A stretch of 64,000 nt of DNA from Dolosigranulum savutiense (GCF_039830095.1 NZ_CP142435.1:310001-374000), one strand, 5' to 3'. Shown: positions 39,913 to 50,275, counted from the first letter of the stretch. The notes: a model not told the origin generated them from the letters alone. Numbers and translations: made by a program.

Positions 39913-41091
39913 TTATTCGTCAATAACACCTAATTTAACAAATTCATTACGGATATCGTATAACGCCGTATAGTTCGCAACAATATGCACGACATCATTC
40001 TCTTCACATTTAATGTAGCCAAGCAATTCTTCTGGTGAATTAAATTCGATTAACTCATCGAATCCAGCTCGTTTTGCCCGTTCGCCTAGCGGTTTTTGAT
40101 ACATCCCACCGTAATATGTTCGGGTAACTGACATATTGGCCAGTTGCTCGAAGTCAGCTTCATCTAGCCAAGACATGTCTTCCCCATCAGCTGGCTTATT
40201 ATTAAAAGCTAAGACACACGCCTTCTGACGATTATCTAACCTGATGACGTCAAGTGTCGCATTAAAACCAGCTGTATTCTTCACGAGGTTAAACACAACA
40301 TCTTTCCCCGCAATATGAATCACTTCCTGGCGGCCTTCAATTCGTTTAAAATTGCGCAGAGCTTGAGCAATATGCTCATCACTAATCCCTAATTCCTTTG
40401 CGACCGCATAAGCAGCTGCAACATTGTACATGTTATACATACCACTGAATGGAGCTGTCAATGCGGTATTGTTTATTTTAAGTTGCGATTCGTTGAGTCC
40501 AATCGATACATCATGTAGCTTATAATTTGCACTTGCAAAATCTTTTCCAAAGAAACGCTGCTCATTAGCTAGGTCAATCTGATGCATTAACTCTAAATCG
40601 CCATTAAGTATGAGCTTCGCTTGCGGCTGATGCTTCACTCCTGCAAGAATAGTTTGTAAGGTCTGTTCCTTGCTACCTAAGCGATCTACTTGATCATCGA
40701 AGACATTCGTAATCACTAAGTAATCAATCGTTAATTGCGGTGACAGTTTTCGTACATACACTTCATCCGTCTCCAAGACAGCAATATCTTTGTCCTGTCC
40801 TTTCAAGATAAGTGAAGTGATCAGCCCTTGTTCCATATTAGCACCAGAATCATTCGTCACTACCTCAAACTCCGTACGCAGCATTTCTGATAATAACGCG
40901 GTCGTAGTGGTCTTTCCATTTGTTCCCGTGACAAGAATAACTTGTTTATCTTCGGTCAGATGCGTCAAAATTTTAGGATCTAATCGTTGAGCTAATTTTC
41001 CAGGTAAACTAGAGCCCGAACGTTTCGTTGCGTTTAACCCCATTTTTGCTAATTTTGCTGTTGATGTAGCGATTGTACTTTTTAATGACAT
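39913..41091 (-). CDS. MurT-like Mur ligase family protein (no zinc ribbon, no adjacent gatD)
   Basis: This 392-residue protein starts MSLKSTIATSTAKLAKMGLN, the usual MurT beginning, with Walker A VTGTNGKTTTTALLSEML near residue 56, Mur-ligase motif ETDEVYVRKL, TNVFDDQVDRLG, and C-terminal FNNKPADGEDMSWLDEADFE. MurT with GatD amidates D-Glu of lipid II. The insertion with a four-cysteine zinc ribbon seen in canonical MurT is absent: no CxxC occurs in the protein, which explains the shorter length (family about 435-450). GatD normally follows, but here a terminator does. GAGGAG lies 12 bases and AGGAAG closer to the ATG at 41089-41091; the longer frame to 41172 is not family-like. It may be a MurT paralogue with another role. 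Confidence 0.75.
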   Translation of the reverse strand: MSLKSTIATSTAKLAKMGLNATKRSGSSLPGKLAQRLDPKILTHLTEDKQVILVTGTNGKTTTTALLSEMLRTEFEVVTNDSGANMEQGLITSLILKGQDKDIAVLETDEVYVRKLSPQLTIDYLVITNVFDDQVDRLGSKEQTLQTILAGVKHQPQAKLILNGDLELMHQIDLANEQRFFGKDFASANYKLHDVSIGLNESQLKINNTALTAPFSGMYNMYNVAAAYAVAKELGISDEHIAQALRNFKRIEGRQEVIHIAGKDVVFNLVKNTAGFNATLDVIRLDNRQKACVLAFNNKPADGEDMSWLDEADFEQLANMSVTRTYYGGMYQKPLGERAKRAGFDELIEFNSPEELLGYIKCEENDVVHIVANYTALYDIRNEFVKLGVIDE

Positions 41092-41185
41092 ACTTCCTAA
41101 CTCCTCAATTATAAATTCACACTTTGACAAAATTTTACTATTAACTATCATTTTGTCAGTGTTATTTTTCAAATTAATGCTTTAT

Positions 41186-41214
41186 ATTGTACCGCACTAT
41201 TACTATAAATTCAA
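41186..41214 (-). promoter_or_regulatory. Promoter of the murT-like gene
   Basis: Minus-strand TTGAAT (41209-41214), a 17-base spacer and TACAAT (41186-41191), about 95 bases before the start. A perfect 14-base palindrome (41286-41299, GAGCATCGATGCTC) lies about 70 bases farther upstream; its role is unknown. Confidence 0.7.
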
Positions 41215-41419
41215 TTTTTATTCCTGTCTTTCTGCTATTATTTCTAACAATAAGTCTGATTATCCGATGCCGACTCACTCAGCGCGAGCATCGATGCTCA
41301 TGCACAATATTATATCACAGTTCAAAAGCAAAATACCTTTAATTTTATTTAAGATTCGTACGGTGTAATGCGGCCTGTATACTGAATAATTCTCTCATGT
41401 ATACTGATGAAAAGTCTCC

Positions 41420-41456
41420 AAACTAAAACTACCTCGACATGCGCACCTCGAGGCAG
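41420..41456 (-). terminator. Terminator of the ThiD/PdxK-family kinase gene
   Basis: CTGCCTCGA/TCGAGGTAG stem with a GC-rich loop, then TTTTAGTTT on the minus strand. Confidence 0.8.
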
Positions 41457-41496
41457 TCCAAGCTTTATTTACAGCTCAAAATTTATAGTTCAAAAT

Positions 41497-42336
41497 TTAT
41501 AGTACAAAAGTTAAGTGCTCATGAATCTCAACTTGGTCACTTCGCGTCGCCCATTGATTGGTCGGTCCATTACCGTGACCGACACTCAGTGGGTTTTCTA
41601 AGGCATCTTGAATAAAGCATTTAGCTGTAATAATCGCTTGTTTGGGATGGTGTCCTTTTGCCAACTCAGCTGTTATACAAGCTGAGAAGGTATCCCCTGT
41701 TCCATTCAAGTTCGACGTCTCCACTCGAGGGGCGCTCAACCAGAAGCCTTCCCCATTTTCCAATAAAACGTAATCAGCCGACATCTCTCCGCCACCGTGA
41801 CCGCCTTTAATGACGATATTGTTGGCACCAAGAGCTTGCAATTCCTGCGCCGCCTCGATCATATCGTCACTCGTTTTCAACTTACGTCCAACCATTGCTG
41901 CTGCTTCGGCTAAATTCGGCGTCAATACATCTGCCATTGGAACAATCTCCTCAGTCAAGACCTGCTCGGCCGACTCTTCTAGTAAACGATACCCGCTTTT
42001 TTCGAATATAACCGGATCAACCACCAGTTGGCTAAATTGAGCTATTTTCAACTGTTTTGCCACTGCTCGCACCGTCCGCGTATCGACGAGCATCCCCACT
42101 TTAGCCGCCCGCACCTTGAAATCTTCATGAATTGCTTCGAATTGTTGCGCGATAAAGTCATCATTCACCGTCATAACACCTTTTGTTCCTAATGAATTTT
42201 GGGCAGTAAGGGCAACTACAATATTTAAGCCAAAAACTTTCCGTTGATGAAAAGTTTTCAAATCAGCCTGCAAGCCACACCCCGCGCCCGTGTCTGATCC
42301 TTCAATTGTCAGTGCTTGAATGGTTTCATTCGTCAT
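41497..42336 (-). CDS. ThiD-family kinase (pyridoxine kinase or hydroxymethylpyrimidine kinase)
   Basis: This 279-residue ribokinase-fold enzyme starts MTNETIQALTIEGSDTGAGC. It has GLQADLKTFHQRKVFGLNIVVALTAQNS split by family-typical spacing, PNLAEAAAMVGRKL, and the catalytic anion-hole segment LNGTGDTFSACITAEL near residue 212. Family members phosphorylate hydroxymethylpyrimidine and its phosphate (thiamine synthesis) or pyridoxine/pyridoxal (PdxK of the ThiD type). No thi genes are nearby, which slightly favours vitamin B6 salvage. The ATG at 42334-42336 has GGAAGG eight bases upstream. It follows a lipoprotein gene by 22 bases. Confidence 0.85.
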   Translation of the reverse strand: MTNETIQALTIEGSDTGAGCGLQADLKTFHQRKVFGLNIVVALTAQNSLGTKGVMTVNDDFIAQQFEAIHEDFKVRAAKVGMLVDTRTVRAVAKQLKIAQFSQLVVDPVIFEKSGYRLLEESAEQVLTEEIVPMADVLTPNLAEAAAMVGRKLKTSDDMIEAAQELQALGANNIVIKGGHGGGEMSADYVLLENGEGFWLSAPRVETSNLNGTGDTFSACITAELAKGHHPKQAIITAKCFIQDALENPLSVGHGNGPTNQWATRSDQVEIHEHLTFVL

Positions 42337-42358
42337 CGTATCATCCTTCCTTATCATC

Positions 42359-42952
42359 TTACTTAAACTGTGCCTTAATCACATACGCTAGTGGAATATC
42401 CTCTAGTCCAAGCTGATCAACATCCAATGTTGTAGGGTCCAAGTCATCTGTTAATAATGCATCTAATTGCTCCTTTACCGTTGACTGCTCCGACGTTTCA
42501 AAGGTCATCACTCCAATAATCACCTCTTTATTCGGCGCTAAATTTTCATAACTTAAATAAATCGAATGTTGCCCCTTGAATTCAACTCCCTCTAAACTAT
42601 CTAATTCATCCATAACCTCAACCGATTCTGTCGGAGTTGCCAGTGTAATATCATTCTGCTTCAACCCGTATTTCCCATAATCCATCAAGACTTGCATCGA
42701 TTGCACCTCTGATGTTTCTGCAAAAGTTAACATACTTGCAATCGGTTCATCGACTGCCTGCCCAGACTCATATGTCTCAATCCAAATATCAGCTATACGT
42801 GCTTCGCCTTTCTCATGATGAAAATCAAATGCCATCGCACCATCTGCTTCAATTTTTGTAATCCCCTCAGCTTGTGTAATTTGATTCCCTGCCTGACCGC
42901 AAGCAAACAACAAGCCACTCAGAATAAATAATGCCGTTAATACTTTTTTCAT
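42359..42952 (-). CDS. Small lipoprotein of unknown function
   Basis: This 197-residue protein has the lipoprotein signal MKKVLTALFILSGLLFACGQ with lipobox LFAC, so it should be anchored to the outer face of the membrane. The mature part is acidic with an Ig-like beta pattern (SIYLSYENLAPNKEVIIGVM). I recognise no family; weak resemblance to extracellular DUF domains of Lactobacillales lipoproteins is possible. AAGGAGG is six bases before the ATG at 42950-42952; the longer frame to 43000 would spoil the signal. It appears co-transcribed with the downstream kinase. Confidence 0.7.
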   Translation of the reverse strand: MKKVLTALFILSGLLFACGQAGNQITQAEGITKIEADGAMAFDFHHEKGEARIADIWIETYESGQAVDEPIASMLTFAETSEVQSMQVLMDYGKYGLKQNDITLATPTESVEVMDELDSLEGVEFKGQHSIYLSYENLAPNKEVIIGVMTFETSEQSTVKEQLDALLTDDLDPTTLDVDQLGLEDIPLAYVIKAQFK

Positions 42953-43002
42953 GATCATCCTCCTTTTGTCCATTATAGCATAGGCACCTCTCCACTCCAT
43001 AA

Positions 43003-43056
43003 AAAAATAGCAAGCAACTACTCAGAAAATTTCTAAGTAATCGCCCACTATTTGTA
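43003..43056 (-). terminator. Terminator of the glycerol operon
   Basis: A long imperfect stem (minus strand TAGTGGGCGATTACT... with AGTAGTTGCTTGCTA) is capped by AGAAATTTTCT and followed by seven T. It ends the glpK-to-Lin0368 transcript. Confidence 0.8.
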
Positions 43057-43068
43057 TAATATATTGGT

Positions 43069-43407
43069 CTATAAGAAGAATGATAATACTAACCCAGCGA
43101 GAATACCCCCGACAATCGCGGCACATACTCGAGGCAGTGATTCTTTACATAACTTCCCGCGAACGAGCTCTGCGGTATAAATACCGACACCAGCTGCGAC
43201 GGCCATATCGACCCAAGCACCGGTCTGATGAATCATTGGTGTCTCCAGACCGTGATTAATTGACCAGAGTGTTCCGACAATGAAGGCTGCTGCCATCCAA
43301 CCGCCAATTGGTCCGAAGTCTTCAACTAACTCGCCCCATACCAAGCGGATAAAGAGCGGGAACATCGCGGCTCCTACCATCGTTGCAATTGCTAATCCTG
43401 CTGTCAT
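43069..43407 (-). CDS. Lin0368-type putative glycerol transporter subunit (second of pair)
   Basis: This 112-residue membrane protein has about three hydrophobic segments (GLAIATMVGAAMFPLFIRL, WMAAAFIVGTLWSI, VCAAIVGGILAGLVLSFFL). It resembles its upstream neighbour (WSINHGLETPMIHQTGAWVDMA against WYLNHKLGLIHQQEEHAFVDMA), so the two are paralogues. Proteins of this type in Listeria and related bacteria sit beside dhaKLM and are annotated as putative glycerol uptake subunits; the function is not proven. Its ATG overlaps the previous stop by one base. Confidence 0.7.
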   Translation of the reverse strand: MTAGLAIATMVGAAMFPLFIRLVWGELVEDFGPIGGWMAAAFIVGTLWSINHGLETPMIHQTGAWVDMAVAAGVGIYTAELVRGKLCKESLPRVCAAIVGGILAGLVLSFFL

Positions 43408-43787
43408 TACTGCTCACCTCTATTTGCTTTCTCTTTGTCCATCTCGATATCTTGTTCAATATAAGCCGAAAGCACGCCACCAATTATCCCGCCAATAATG
43501 ACAAAAACTAAGGTCGGAATAGCATCCACCAATGATTGGCCCCCATTCATGAAGAAATCCCGCGCTAACCCAGCAATCCCAATACCAAGTGCCATATCAA
43601 CAAACGCGTGCTCTTCTTGTTGATGAATTAAACCTAACTTGTGATTCAAGTACCAAAGTGGCCCAATAATAATAATCGCTCCAGCAAAACCACCACCGAT
43701 ACCATATGCACCAGCAAATCCGCCCCATAATCCCATCACGAAAATACCGGCAACGAAAAATCCGAGTGTATTTCTAATATGTTTCAT
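43407..43787 (-). CDS. Lin0368-type putative glycerol transporter subunit (first of pair)
   Basis: This 126-residue membrane protein has glycine-rich hydrophobic segments (TLGFFVAGIFVMGLWGGFAG, GFAGAIIIIGPLWYL, FVIIGGIIGGVLSAY) and the conserved HAFVDMALGIGIAGL. It matches in size and position the Lin0368 proteins of dha operons. No glpF lies in this operon, so this pair could be its glycerol entry route. It is 44 bases after dhaM and translationally coupled to the next gene. Confidence 0.72.
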   Translation of the reverse strand: MKHIRNTLGFFVAGIFVMGLWGGFAGAYGIGGGFAGAIIIIGPLWYLNHKLGLIHQQEEHAFVDMALGIGIAGLARDFFMNGGQSLVDAIPTLVFVIIGGIIGGVLSAYIEQDIEMDKEKANRGEQ

Positions 43788-43831
43788 CTGTACTCCTCAA
43801 TTCTGTTTGCTTCTTTAATTTCACCCTGCAT

Positions 43832-44212
43832 TTAATTAAATTGTTGCAATTCTGCTTTGATCTGCTCGTGGCTAGCCCCTGTTGAAGCCGTGATTCCTGC
43901 TGTAAAGGCACTCTCCACTAATGGATAGTCACTGAAATCATGAACATGTTCGGCATCATCCAGCATATCAAGTGCTGTTTCAACCGCCATCTGAGCACTT
44001 CCGACACCGGCAAAGACATAAATTTCTTCACAATCGGTCATCGCCTCTAATGTACTGAGTAGCTCCATTGGGTTCGATCCCAATTCGCCCTCATCCGTTC
44101 CACCATTTGATTTCACGACAAGATTTGATCCGTCACCTGCCATCTGTTCAATTAATTCTTTCAAGCCATCTGTAATTTTCTTACTATGAGAGACTAATAC
44201 AATCCCAATCAT
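43832..44212 (-). CDS. dhaM: Dihydroxyacetone kinase phosphoryl donor subunit DhaM
   Basis: This 126-residue protein is the EIIA-mannose-like short form of DhaM. It starts MIGIVLVSHSKKITDGLKEL with the phosphorylatable His9, and has GVGSAQMAVETALDML. HPr passes phosphate to it, and it rephosphorylates the ADP held by DhaL, so dihydroxyacetone phosphorylation uses PEP. It lies 100 bases after dhaL, a gap that holds a stable hairpin. Confidence 0.9.
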   Translation of the reverse strand: MIGIVLVSHSKKITDGLKELIEQMAGDGSNLVVKSNGGTDEGELGSNPMELLSTLEAMTDCEEIYVFAGVGSAQMAVETALDMLDDAEHVHDFSDYPLVESAFTAGITASTGASHEQIKAELQQFN

Positions 44213-44252
44213 GAGTAAACCCCTTTCATTTTGTGGTGACTAATGAACACAA

Positions 44253-44291
44253 ATAGCTCCGCGCCGCTAAAATCTCTAGCGACGCGACTAT
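44253..44291 (-). other. Hairpin between dhaL and dhaM
   Basis: Minus-strand ATAG-CGCG-CGCTA pairs with TAGCG-CGCG-CTAT with small mismatches and a short loop. There is no T-run. It could be a processing or stability element that alters the DhaM to DhaL ratio. Confidence 0.55.
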
Positions 44292-44312
44292 CGCTATCGT
44301 GCCTTATAAAAT

Positions 44313-44894
44313 TTACTTCACTGCTTCTGCTTCAACTAATGCTTGGAAGAAATAGACGCTAGACATTGCGCCCGGATCGATATGTCCCACCGAACGATCA
44401 CCTAAGTAAGACGCCCGACCTTTTTTCGCTTTTAATTCTTTCGTATCTTCTGCTAGCTGTGCTAAGTCATCTGCGCTTACATCGCCATCTGCCAACAACT
44501 CCAACGCCGGTGTCCAGACATCAACCATTGTTTTGTCCCCGACGGAACTTTTCCCGCGCTTCGTAATACCGTCTCGTCCGGCTTCTAGCGCCTCTAATAG
44601 GTTAGCGCCATCTGCCAAAGCTTTACTGATTTGTAAGAAGGCACTGCCGTATAGCGGACCAGACGCCCCACCGACTTTGCCCATCAAGGCTTTAGCGGCT
44701 GTCTTGAAAACATCGGCTGCTGAATCAAATTCATCTTCTGCTAAGCTTTCTTGCAACGCCTTAACACCGCGGACCATATTACCGCCGTGATCGCCATCTC
44801 CAATCGGTGTATCCAATTCACTCAAGTATTCTTTATTGTCAATAATTTTCTCGCTAAATAATTCTAATGCCTTAATAATTGTCTCTGTATTCAT
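44313..44894 (-). CDS. dhaL: Dihydroxyacetone kinase ADP-binding subunit DhaL
   Basis: This 193-residue helical protein has the Mg-ADP aspartate cluster DTPIGDGDHGGNMVRGV (about 27-43) and GKVGGASGPLYGSAF, GKSSVGDKTMVDVW and GRASYLGDRSVGHIDPGA. It transfers phosphate from bound ADP/ATP to dihydroxyacetone on DhaK. The ATG at 44892-44894 follows AGGGTGGT; a GTG 12 bases earlier is possible but less well placed. It begins five bases after the dhaK stop. Confidence 0.93.
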   Translation of the reverse strand: MNTETIIKALELFSEKIIDNKEYLSELDTPIGDGDHGGNMVRGVKALQESLAEDEFDSAADVFKTAAKALMGKVGGASGPLYGSAFLQISKALADGANLLEALEAGRDGITKRGKSSVGDKTMVDVWTPALELLADGDVSADDLAQLAEDTKELKAKKGRASYLGDRSVGHIDPGAMSSVYFFQALVEAEAVK

Positions 44895-44899
44895 ATGAT

Positions 44900-45883
44900 C
44901 TACCACCCTATTGTGTCAACGTCTTCGTTCAGTAAGTCTAACCAATCATCTTGCAGTTTAAGCAACGTCAAGGAGACACCTTGCATCTCGATTGAGGTCA
45001 TGTAATCACCGACTTTGCGGAACGGTGTCTGAATGCCGTCTGCTTCTAGATGATTTAAGGTATCATTGAAGAAGATATATTGTTCCATCAGCGGTGTACC
45101 GCCCATGCCATTCACCAAGAGGGCAAATTCATCCCCGTCTGACCAATTGAAGGCTTCTTTTAGCTTGCCTAACATTTCACTGGCCATTTCTTTTGATGGT
45201 TGCAATTTTTCGCGCTTATAGCCGGCTTCTCCATGAATACCAATCCCGAATTCAATTTCATCTTCTTCTAGAGTAAATCCAGGCTTACCCACTTCTGGCA
45301 CAGTCGCCCCGCGCAAGCCAACTCCCAATGAATTCACATTATCGATCACCACTTGACCCAGTTCTGCTAGCTCATCTAACGAGTAGCCCTTACGCGCAGC
45401 AGCTCCTAAAATTTTGTGCAGTAAGACCGTTCCAGCCACACCACGTTTTCCTTGTTCGGATTCATCTTCTCCTAAGGCAATGTCATCATCAATAATAACT
45501 TTTCGCACTTCGATGTCTTCCATTTCGGCCATTTCCATCGCCATTTCGAAATTCATGACATCGCCGGAATAATTCTTAATAATAAGCAGAACTCCTTTAC
45601 CGGTATCGACGGCTTGGATAGCTTTCAAGACTTCATCAGTTGTTGGTGATGTGAAAACTTGGCCACAGACGGCTGCTTGCAACATCCCATCTCCTACAAA
45701 GCCCGCATGGGACGGCTCATGGCCGCTCCCACCCCCACTGACCAGTGAGACTTGATCATTCAAGTTGCGCTGTTTAATGACGTAACTGTCTTCTAATCGT
45801 TCCAGTTTTTCTTCATTTGCTCGAATAATCCCGCTGACCATTTCTTCAAGGACGTTTTCAGGTTGATTAATAATTTTTTTCAT
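44900..45883 (-). CDS. dhaK: Dihydroxyacetone kinase substrate-binding subunit DhaK
   Basis: This 327-residue subunit has SLVSGGGSGHEPSHAGFVG (about 48-66), the NYSGDVMNFEMA segment, and the histidine that binds dihydroxyacetone covalently in GIGIHGEAGYKREKL (about 213-227). With DhaL and DhaM it makes dihydroxyacetone phosphate from dihydroxyacetone. The ATG at 45881-45883 has AAAGG 11 bases upstream; a GTG 12 bases earlier abuts the ribosome site and is less likely. No glycerol dehydrogenase gene lies in the operon. Confidence 0.93.
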   Translation of the reverse strand: MKKIINQPENVLEEMVSGIIRANEEKLERLEDSYVIKQRNLNDQVSLVSGGGSGHEPSHAGFVGDGMLQAAVCGQVFTSPTTDEVLKAIQAVDTGKGVLLIIKNYSGDVMNFEMAMEMAEMEDIEVRKVIIDDDIALGEDESEQGKRGVAGTVLLHKILGAAARKGYSLDELAELGQVVIDNVNSLGVGLRGATVPEVGKPGFTLEEDEIEFGIGIHGEAGYKREKLQPSKEMASEMLGKLKEAFNWSDGDEFALLVNGMGGTPLMEQYIFFNDTLNHLEADGIQTPFRKVGDYMTSIEMQGVSLTLLKLQDDWLDLLNEDVDTIGW

Positions 45884-45914
45884 CTCAAAACACACCTTTC
45901 TACAGTATCAGAAT

Positions 45915-47738
45915 TTATCGCAAGTATTTTAAGTCGTTAAGGTCTAATGTTTCTTGTAATTCATCACGGTAAGCTTGTTCTTGTTCATCGCTCCAACCGA
46001 GTGCTTCTTTCATGACAGCGAAGAGCGGTTCTTTCACTACATCGACTTTATCTCGCATGAACAACATTAAGTTCGTACGGCGAACAAGGAAGTCAACTGG
46101 TGAGATAACCATTTCGTTGCGCAAGGCGTAGTGAAGAGATAAGAGATATTTTGTCTCAAGACCTTCGACTGGCTCGACTTCATCAATTAAGCTGAAGACT
46201 TGTGGCGCATTCGATCCGTATAAGTTACTCAAGTAGGACGCATCTTCTGGTGATAGGCCTTTTTCAATTCCGCGCTGAATTAGGCGTTCAATTTCACGGT
46301 CAACATTCTCCGGATCCAACTGTCCTCCTGAGACAGGATATGTTTTTGAGTTGATTTTATGGAAGAACTTGTCATAGTCACGTTCAAGAATTTCAATTGT
46401 TTTCTCAAGGGTACTTTCAGCCATTTTACGATAGTCGGTAATTTTACCCCCTGCAATAGTGACTAAGCCATTCTCTCCAACATCTAGCTTACTTCCACGT
46501 GAAACAGCGGATGGATCACGTTCAGAAGTCTGACCTTCAACGCTACGAACAGCTTCTTCCACTTCATCACGTGAACTATCATGATTAATGAATTGCTTGA
46601 CAGTCTCGACTAAGGTATCAAAACTTTCATCGCTAATCTTACCACTATCGCCACCATTATAATCACTGCCGGCATTTCCTGAGATCAACGGACGCAAGCC
46701 TGCCCAAGAACTTTCCACATCATCAAGCGTAATATGTGCATCTGGGAAGCGACGGTTAACCACATCGAGCAAGTAATCCACATCTTCTTGTGTGATCTTC
46801 GGTGTTGTGTAGTCACCCGTGTAATCCGTATCTGTTGTTCCAAAGTAAGTCTTATCTTCACGTGGAATGACGAACACCATACGCCCGTCACCTAGACCCG
46901 TGTCAAAGTAAATCGGTTGTGGCACCGTGAGACGTTCTTTATCCACAACTAAGTGGACCCCTTTTGTTGGTCGCATTTGGTAGAAGCTTTCTTCTTCCTC
47001 ACGCCCTAAGTTACGAACTTTATCACTCCATGGTCCACTCGCATTAACAACAACTTTAGCCGCAATATCGAACGGCTCACCCGTTAAGACATCCTCAGCA
47101 CGAATACCACAAATATTGCCGTCTTCATTATACAAGTAGTCAACAGCTTTCACACGACTTGCCATCGTTCCGCCATCTTCGTGTGCTTTTTTAATATTTT
47201 CAATAACTAGACGGACATCACTATTGTTGAAGTCGAGATAATTCCCTCCACCAAGTAATCCCTCTGACATCAGCCCTGGCACACGTTTTAGTGTCTCTTC
47301 TTTTGACAATGAATAGTTCGCTAATGTTGTATTATCAATTCCAGCTAATGAATCATATAAATTCATCGCAACTTTTAATTTAAAGGGATCAAAGGTTGAT
47401 CCTTCTTCATCATAGAGTGGAATTAACATCGGATCAGGCTTAGGAATATGTGGAGCTACTTGTTGGACCACCGCCCGTTCACCCACCGTATCATTCACCA
47501 CTTCAACATCAAACTGTTTCAAGTAGCGGATTCCTCCATGGACTAGTTTGGTTGAACGACTGGACGTCCCCTCTGAGAAATCTTGCATCTCAATCAACCC
47601 TGTTTCTAAGCCACTTGCTGCTGATTGAAGAGCAAGTCCAGCACCAGTAATTCCACCCCCAATAATTAAAATATCGAAGTCCTTATTTTTTAAATTTGTT
47701 AAAATTTCTTGACGATTTGTAAAAGATAAACTCATCAT
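45915..47738 (-). CDS. glpO: Alpha-glycerophosphate oxidase (H2O2-forming)
   Basis: This 607-residue FAD enzyme has IDILIIGGGITGAGLALQSA-like dinucleotide fold at 19-37 and GTSSRSTKLVHGGIRYLKQF. Its length and the extra segment between catalytic parts fit the GlpO oxidases of streptococci and enterococci rather than GlpD dehydrogenases. It oxidises glycerol 3-phosphate to dihydroxyacetone phosphate with O2, releasing H2O2. GGAGAGG precedes two consecutive ATGs, so the start may be 47735. It is 25 bases after glpK. Confidence 0.93.
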   Translation of the reverse strand: MMSLSFTNRQEILTNLKNKDFDILIIGGGITGAGLALQSAASGLETGLIEMQDFSEGTSSRSTKLVHGGIRYLKQFDVEVVNDTVGERAVVQQVAPHIPKPDPMLIPLYDEEGSTFDPFKLKVAMNLYDSLAGIDNTTLANYSLSKEETLKRVPGLMSEGLLGGGNYLDFNNSDVRLVIENIKKAHEDGGTMASRVKAVDYLYNEDGNICGIRAEDVLTGEPFDIAAKVVVNASGPWSDKVRNLGREEEESFYQMRPTKGVHLVVDKERLTVPQPIYFDTGLGDGRMVFVIPREDKTYFGTTDTDYTGDYTTPKITQEDVDYLLDVVNRRFPDAHITLDDVESSWAGLRPLISGNAGSDYNGGDSGKISDESFDTLVETVKQFINHDSSRDEVEEAVRSVEGQTSERDPSAVSRGSKLDVGENGLVTIAGGKITDYRKMAESTLEKTIEILERDYDKFFHKINSKTYPVSGGQLDPENVDREIERLIQRGIEKGLSPEDASYLSNLYGSNAPQVFSLIDEVEPVEGLETKYLLSLHYALRNEMVISPVDFLVRRTNLMLFMRDKVDVVKEPLFAVMKEALGWSDEQEQAYRDELQETLDLNDLKYLR

Positions 47739-47763
47739 TCATGTCCTCTCCTTCTACTAGTTA

Positions 47764-49311
<1,548 letters not shown>

Positions 49312-49319
49312 CTATATTT

Positions 49320-49348
49320 ATTATAAGTGAAACGGATACATTTTTCAA
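49320..49348 (-). promoter_or_regulatory. glpK operon promoter
   Basis: Minus-strand TTGAAA (49343-49348), a 17-base spacer and TATAAT (49320-49325): close to the sigma-A consensus. The rest of the gap to 49596 is AT-rich with nothing else recognisable. Confidence 0.85.
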
Positions 49349-49596
49349 AAGTATTTTCATGAGATTTACCTAAAATTATTTTAATATTTATATTGCGAAC
49401 CCCTCACTCCCCTTGTTATAAAAGGTTTTATAAGCATTTTATATAACTAGACTCATTTATACTTTTTTCATAATAAATGTTAATTTTATTATATTAATAA
49501 ACATTTTTACTTTGAGATAAAACACACAATCCTTTTCTATTAACTAATTTATATTACTCATTATTTTTTAATGATATTTTAAATGTAAATTATGAG

Positions 49597-49626
49597 CAAA
49601 AAAGATACCCATTTCTGGGTATCTTT
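49597..49626 (-). terminator. Terminator of the subtilase gene
   Basis: Perfect 11-bp stem AAAGATACCCA/TGGGTATCTTT with a 4-base loop and a T-run on the minus strand. Confidence 0.92.
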
Positions 49627-49659
49627 CATTTATTTTCCTTACATGGCTCACGTTTAATC

Positions 49660-50275
49660 TTACACTTTTTGACGGAAGTCCGCTAACAATTCTTCAATTC
49701 TAGCGACACTTTTAGCTTGACGAACTAATGTAAGATATTCTTTCTGCAAATCTTCTGCTGCTGTAGTCGTCCGAATAATTGCAAAAATCGTTTCTACTTT
49801 TCGTTTTTCTACTAACTTCGGATCATCTTGCGGTGTCGGCTTTGGTTCGTTTGCCTTATGTTGAAATTCAGCTAAAAGTTCTTCAAGCTGCTCAACATGC
49901 CGTGCTTGTCTAACTAAAGCTAGATACTCTTGCTTCAAGTTATCCGATGCTGTAGTGTCGCGAATAATGGCAAAGATTGTTTCTACTTTTCGTTTTTCTA
50001 CTAATTTCGGATCATCAGTCACTTCTCGTTTGTTTTCGGGTTCAAGTACTGTTTCAAGTTCCTGTTCTGGCTCTGCTTCGACAGGTGGTTCTTGCGGAGA
50101 AGCAGGTATCGTTGTATCCTCAGCTGTTGCTTTTTGTTGGAACTCAGCTAGTAATGCTTGAACAGCTTCCGCACTATCTGCTTGACGGATCAATATGAGA
50201 TATGTTTGCTTCAAGTGATCTGAAGCTTGCTCTGAACGAATAATCGCCAAATTGGCTTCCACTTTTTTCTTCGCC
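49660..50275 (-). repeat. Three GA-like C-terminal repeats in the subtilase
   Basis: Three units share the pattern KRKVETIFAIIR, then LKQEYLALVRQA, then LEELLAEFQHKA. The spacing and hydrophobic pattern resemble protein-G-related albumin-binding (GA) modules. The last two units are the most alike in DNA as well. Confidence 0.8.
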
